Both the position numbers and the translations under genes were made by a program. Below, one piece after another: positions 58,691 through 64,000 of a stretch of DNA of 64,000 nt. This stretch comes from Echinarachnius parma (lineage: Eukaryota > Echinodermata > Echinoidea > Clypeasteroida > Echinarachniidae). Under the pieces are notes generated by a model. That model saw nothing but the letters and a program-made list of their open reading frames with translations, searched no databases and was not told the DNA's origin. Position 1 is the first letter of the stretch. The number at the start of each line of letters is the position of its first letter. Where the stretch lies: positions 34,949 to 98,948 of the forward strand of contig JBAMJV010007378.1 of assembly GCA_037951105.1 (NCBI GenBank), read 5' to 3'.

Positions 58691-61594
58691 TTGCGTTATT
58701 GACTTTTACAAACGGAGATAGCGTGAAGACAGGCAGAGTTTAGATTGAATAAATTTAATGGCTCATTTAAATATATGCGCATTTCATTTTTACAGTGAGA
58801 AAGAAATTGTCTTTGTAGTGCAGAATAATTACACAAAAATACAATGTACCTGTATACGACACACAAAATTTCTACTATACATTATGTTCTTGTTCTGTAC
58901 AGAAGAAAATGATGAGTTCGAAGAACATATAGGAAATGTACATGTTTTGAGTGTGGTTTACTATCGTTTTATAACTTTTACATTTTGTATGTAAAACTAA
59001 AACATTGTGTTTGGAATAAGACGAACCATCATCATAATTTGGCAAACATATTTGAAATATCCGTTAGTTCACTGAAATTGAGTTGTTAATATATCCATCG
59101 ATGGAATTTTGCATTTTATTAATTAATCAACAAAATTGTGTCAGCTACAAGGTCCAATACGTTGAGTTCAATTACATTTAAAACATAATAACAGATCATC
59201 AGATGAACAATGATAACAATTAAGAAACTCAAACAATTATTATCGGTATATCAGCTACATCGAGTTGAACCAGTGATATGTACTTGAAATCGTACAGGTG
59301 ATCAAAATTGAATGTGCATAATTTCATTTGAAACGAATGAGATAAATCTCTCACTACAAAAAGTATACTTTACATGTGCGTATCGCAATGACAAGGATTG
59401 ACGGTTGCTGAAATAAGCTCGGAGGGTAGAGATTCATCATAAAGTGGTCAGCGGTCTGAGCATGTCCGCTTAAATAGCTTTACTAGCTAAATACTTAGCT
59501 AATAAAATAATACTGGTGCACACAAATGCAAATTTCAAGTCAACAATTATTCAATTAAAGTTAATTGACCACATAACCTAATATTTCACAAAATTTCCGA
59601 TTACTATTTATTCATCTATCTATTCAAATTTCCGAATAAAAAGTTGATACCGAAATAAAGTGATTTTGATGGAAATCTTTTCTTGTTTCAAATGATTTTC
59701 ATCATGAAACCAACTCGATGAATATCAAGTTCGCGTTTCTCTTCCGTAATATAACAATACGAATTCGTAAATCAAAGGATCATTGATTGTAGAATTATAA
59801 TGAATATGGCATTTTACAAAAGAAACTTTCCACGTTCTTCAATCTGCCAAAGTTAATCTCACCTTGAATGTAATAAACGTATTCATGAAAAAGTGTTAAT
59901 CAAATAAATAAGGTTGATTCTCTAACCACATAACTTAAATGCGTCAGTGGTATAAATCATTTTCCTGATAATACTTCATCTTCTATCATCTACAAAAAAT
60001 CTGCATACAATAAGTTTTCATAATTTACAGTATAAAAACAATAAATAATACATGTGTATCATTCCTGTGTCACCTTGTGTACAACGGTTATAAAGACAAT
60101 CGATGTTCTGGACATAATGGTGCTATTTCTAAAAAGCAATTTGACGAAAATATTCAGTAGTGTCCAATTTCTTTAAATTTATCTTCCCATTATTTCATAA
60201 TGTCGCACATGGCATGACAGCATAGCAGTAAACAAACAAAAATTACTTCAAAATAAATATTACTTACAATCAAAGTAAAATTGGTTCATAAACATAATTA
60301 TTGATCTTTTAAAGTGACTGTATCGCCTATTACAGGGCGGTCTTCAAAGTGCTAATGGGAGGCACCATGTTAAATCACATATATTACCTAGTATTAGTTG
60401 TGTGAAAGTCGCGCACATGCGCATTATTCCGCCTGGTTCTGCAGACAATAAGCAAACGATAAGGAGCTATAAATGCCCTATACAGTAATGTTATTATGCA
60501 GTGCATCTAACACCATAAACAGATTAGAAAGTTGCATATCAGAATGATATCTTTGTAGGTGAACATTTGAGAAACTCTCCAAGCTAACAGCATCTCGACA
60601 CGAGATGGATGTTATTTAATTTAGAATATTAAACGAATTTAGAATAAGACAGCGACAGAAAAGGGCAGTAATGTGCTGGTCGTGTGCATCTGTGTTGCGG
60701 GGAAAACCCCAACAACGTACAGATAGCTACAGAGTGGAAGAAACATACATGAAGATAAGTGTCAACATTTTAGGTCGATTTTAGCAATAAGAGAAAATAT
60801 CCTAGATGCGTTTGTTTTTATTTCTCTTCTCCTTTTCTCGATCTCTGACATGCTAAGACAGTTTGGCAAGTAAAAAGCGGGAAATGAATGAACAATACCG
60901 ATAGATGAATTGAATACTTTTTCATCACTTAAAAATAGTCTACTTCTACAAAATAACATACTTTTTACAAAAATGAAGGTGTTTGTACAGACTTGTATTT
61001 ACAATCGGGAGTGTCCTTGGTAGCTACCCACAGTCACCTTTGAAAAAAATAGCAGCAATCACGTCCACTGTTTGTCTTGAAAAAAGAAGAGTAATTCACA
61101 AATTCCTGTTCTTCCTTTTGGTAAAACAATAGTTACAGCTAGAAATATGTTACACTGTCACTAGTCTCTTATCGGGTTCCTTGCACCACTGAACACCAAC
61201 AAGGCTGCAGGAACGTTGCAGAAAACGACTGTTCTGGGAGTCCAGCTCGCATGAAAGTAAGATTAATTTGAATGTTATGCACTACATCGACATGTCACGT
61301 CACTTTTGTTTCCTGCTCATAATGTCTTTCGACTCTTATAGTAGCAGCTAAACAAACATTGTATGCACACAAAAACTGCTGTCCATGTTGTTGTTTTCAT
61401 TGTCAGCGGTTGTTTTTTTATTTTGACATGGCATCTGCCGTTGAGTGTAAGCGACAAATCGCTCTTCTATAAACGTGATAATATGATCTCCATCTTTCGA
61501 TGTCCGTTTCGTTGTTCATACCAGTGTAAAAGCTCCCACCCACCTACCATCCCAGTGTTTGAAACGACTTCAATGTCGGTGGTGTCTTTGGATT
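58691..61594 (-). other. Presumed GATA 3' UTR and spacer
   Basis: AT-rich DNA downstream of the GATA stop codon on the minus strand. Several minus-strand AATAAA signals occur (TTTATT on plus, for example near 60828 and 59606), so the UTR end is uncertain. No other gene was recognised. Confidence 0.45.
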
Positions 61595-61978
61595 TTACGC
61601 TAGAGCCCCCACCATGTTGGTCACCGGGGACGACAACGATAAGCTACACGGCACGGCGGAGACGTGCGTCGTCGAGCCGGGGTACAACGAATTGCAGATG
61701 CCCGAGGTCGGGTACGGGACCGACGGCGCGTGCGAAGCGTACGCAGACGCGGTGGTCATGCCGTAGTCCATGGCCGAAGACGCGTGGTGATGGTGGTGTG
61801 GGTAGTGGTGAGCGGGGGCGAAAGTCTGGTCGCCGAAGGTGGCGAATCGGTGCATGTCATCGGGCGACAGGGCGCGCAGGCCATCGACTCCTTTCCCCTT
61901 GTTCTTCTTCGACTTCGACGACAGTTTCCTGTTTCGCGTCTGGATGCCTTCTTTCTTCATCGTCAGAGGGCGGTTCAC
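61595..61978 (-). CDS. GATA-c (GATA1/2/3): GATA1/2/3-class transcription factor, terminal exon (partial)
   Basis: After the acceptor GACTCCAG (minus strand), the exon encodes [20 protein letters not shown] followed by a lysine-rich [10 protein letters not shown], 127 codons in total to TAA at 61595-61597. [17 protein letters not shown] is the basic tail of the C-terminal zinc finger of GATA1/2/3 factors (GATA4/5/6 have [17 protein letters not shown]), so this is the 1/2/3 class, which echinoderms have as one gene. The finger contacts WGATAR sites in nuclear DNA; the tail helps bind DNA and localise to the nucleus. The rest is a Ser/Pro/Ala-rich C terminus with HHYPHHHHH. The fingers themselves lie on exons beyond 64000. 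The plus-strand 229-codon frame over this region is antisense noise. Confidence 0.93.
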   Translation of the reverse strand: MNRPLTMKKEGIQTRNRKLSSKSKKNKGKGVDGLRALSPDDMHRFATFGDQTFAPAHHYPHHHHHASSAMDYGMTTASAYASHAPSVPYPTSGICNSLYPGSTTHVSAVPCSLSLSSPVTNMVGALA

Positions 61979-64000
61979 CTGGAGTCAAAATGAAACAAAA
62001 TACAAATGAAACCATTAGAATTATGAATTTTTTCAAAATCATAGTAATATAATTGATTTTCCATCCAACTTAACATTTGAAATTACATTATATTTTTGTT
62101 CATCAATGAAGTTGAAGGATTCATTAACACAAAGTCGCTTCTAAAATATTATGTTTACCTTTGTCCCCATTTTGTTCAATGAAACAAAAATATACCAACT
62201 CTAATAGAAAAAATGATAGCACATAAATTATCTAACACGAACAATACATACATAAATCATCGCAGAAGAAACGAATGAAAATGGATTCAAAACAGAGTTG
62301 GAAATATCATCACGAGCGGGCAATTATTCTGTTTTTTTCCACTCTTGATTTCTTTCACACCAAATATGGTCAAGAAATGCGGAGGGGCACGCTCCCGGAC
62401 TAGCAAGGTGGTTGTTACATTAAACAGGGGCGCGTGCAAGCACCCCTGGTATAGCAATAATCGACAATTCATATCATAAATCAACCCTAGTCAAGTTCAA
62501 GAGTGATATGTGGTATTCGCGATAGAGGAGAGGGGGTGGGGAGGGAGGCGGAAGGTTTGTTTTTCTTTCGCAAGTGGTGGATCATCCCCTATAGCATGTA
62601 TAGAGTCAGCTGAGCTGTTTTTATAAGGGATCCAGTTAAACATGTGAAGGGATCGACTAGAAAATGAGAGGTGAATGTTAGACCGGACTTGGAGGGGTGG
62701 TGGTGGTTATAATGAGTAGAGCGAAGACAGCGAGGCAAATGGAAGGAATATAAAATGTCTTTGTGCATAATTATGCAAAAAAAATTACAACTTACTATTA
62801 CAATTATAAAATGTGGCGTACTTTTGGAAACAAGTTTTCAAAGAAATAAGTTTCGTTGTGAATTAACAATGTATACTCTGTAACAGCATCATTTAGCCTA
62901 CTTGCAAATAGTGGATCAAAACTCGTGTGGACTGATTAACTTTCGAAACTTAACTTTTATCATGCCAATCTACAGTTCATCAAGATTGAAGCCAAAAGGA
63001 CAACATAATCACGCCTTGAACATAAAACCAACGGCAAGAAATTAGATCAATTAGTGAAAATTAGGTCTGAATGTTTCGATGGGTATAGAACCTATATAAA
63101 CCGTGTCACATCGCGAACTATTGGTCGGTCGAAATTGTGAATTACCAGGTTAATGTTGAGAGAAATGAGGCGCAGGAATCCCGTGGATTATCCCATATAA
63201 TTCTCCGTTTAATCTAGTTCATCGCAGCATAACATACATCTCACAACGGAACCAGGCAGGGGAGCGGGGGAAGGGGGATATATGCCCCAAATGCAATGTA
63301 GGTTACAGTTTCTATCTTCCTTTTAAAAGTCATCATAAGTGACAAGGCATATTGGCCTATATTACAAGTCTACGTACAAGATTGGTGGGGGTAGGACGAT
63401 AGCGGGGCTCAATAAAGATGTGTCTGTTTATACTGTGAAGTCCAATACTCCCTGTGATATCAGCTAATGGCACTTTCCAAAATAATTGACTAAAGAAGTT
63501 GCGTTTCTGTACGGAATTAAAATGATAACGAACATAATGCCGTTACTATTTTACTATTTCATTAAAAAAAAACGTTCAACAAATACATTTTACTACCCTC
63601 TTATCAAAATGCCCCCCCCCCCCCCCCTCCCCTCCCTCAACTAATATCCTTATTTATATAGGAGCCACGCGTAGGCCTATTTCGCGCGCGTGTTGTTTGA
63701 CCCCTGTGACACCAGTTAAAACCGCGGCAGCGACCCAGGACATAACTTCCGTCTTTTCTACTCCGTAACAACATTTTTTCTTGTCTTTTTTTTTTTGCCA
63801 TGGCACTCACTGCTGCAGTTTGTATGAATTATTATTTCATTACCCCTGCAGCTTTATCAGTAGGTGTTAATGTTGTTGATTAATCGAAATCCAAACGCCA
63901 GCAAGCAAGCACGCAGTGTTGTACAATTTCCGTGTTTCGTAACTTTTGTAATCCATACCAGCATTTTCACCCTGCATTTTCATTATATTATTGTTCATGC
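61979..64000 (-). other. GATA intron (part)
   Basis: No zinc-finger exon was found between the terminal exon and the window edge. Visible features are a G-rich stretch at 62523-62552, a G/A-rich one at 63257-63280, a poly(C) tract at 63612-63627 and a GC-box-like CGCGCGCG at 63682-63690. It may contain regulatory DNA, but nothing specific can be named. Confidence 0.5.

Noticed and set aside
61363-62052. 229-codon plus-strand open frame
   Set aside because: It overlaps the GATA terminal exon in antisense. The minus strand carries the recognisable GATA basic tail, and the plus frame is low-complexity Arg/Ser.

Overview
The window is eukaryotic nuclear DNA: split genes with GT-AG introns, AT-rich spacers, microsatellites and many short inverted-repeat transposons. 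The protein families present (a GATA1/2/3-class factor, a PRAF2/ARL6IP5 protein, selenoprotein K, cytosolic isoleucyl-tRNA synthetase) and the repeat style suggest an invertebrate deuterostome, most likely an echinoderm such as a sea urchin. That placement is inference and was not tested by any search.

Layout. 1-2310: hairpin, CGC microsatellite and a 156-bp tandem array whose unit carries an RFX X-box palindrome. 2311-9690: intergenic DNA packed with inverted-repeat elements. 10291-11831 (minus): three-exon PRAF2/ARL6IP5-type PRA1 gene. 11832-15885: intergenic. 15886-23140 (plus): six-exon selenoprotein K gene, easily missed because its exons are tiny and its Sec codon is UGA; its first intron holds two large palindromic elements. 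23141-26700: 3' UTR and spacer. 28145-53947 (plus): complete cytosolic isoleucyl-tRNA synthetase, 23 coding exons, 1177 codons, with a 7.5-kb intron 6 made largely of a nested TIR element and a 4-kb palindrome. 53948-56756: 3' UTR and spacer. 56757-58316: 64-bp minisatellite. 61595-61978 (minus): terminal coding exon of a GATA1/2/3 factor whose other exons lie beyond the window.

The genes do not form an operon. PRAF2-like and SELENOK products are both small ER-membrane proteins and are transcribed divergently; IARS1 charges tRNA-Ile in the cytosol; the GATA factor is a developmental regulator.

The most unusual signals are: (1) decayed local tandem copies of at least seven IARS1 exons lying in the adjacent introns, some still bounded by splice sites; (2) the X-box array; (3) two unrelated palindromic elements stacked at one 8-bp target, ATATAAGC; (4) the 4-kb head-to-head palindrome in IARS1 intron 6; (5) several TIR families with readable target duplications.
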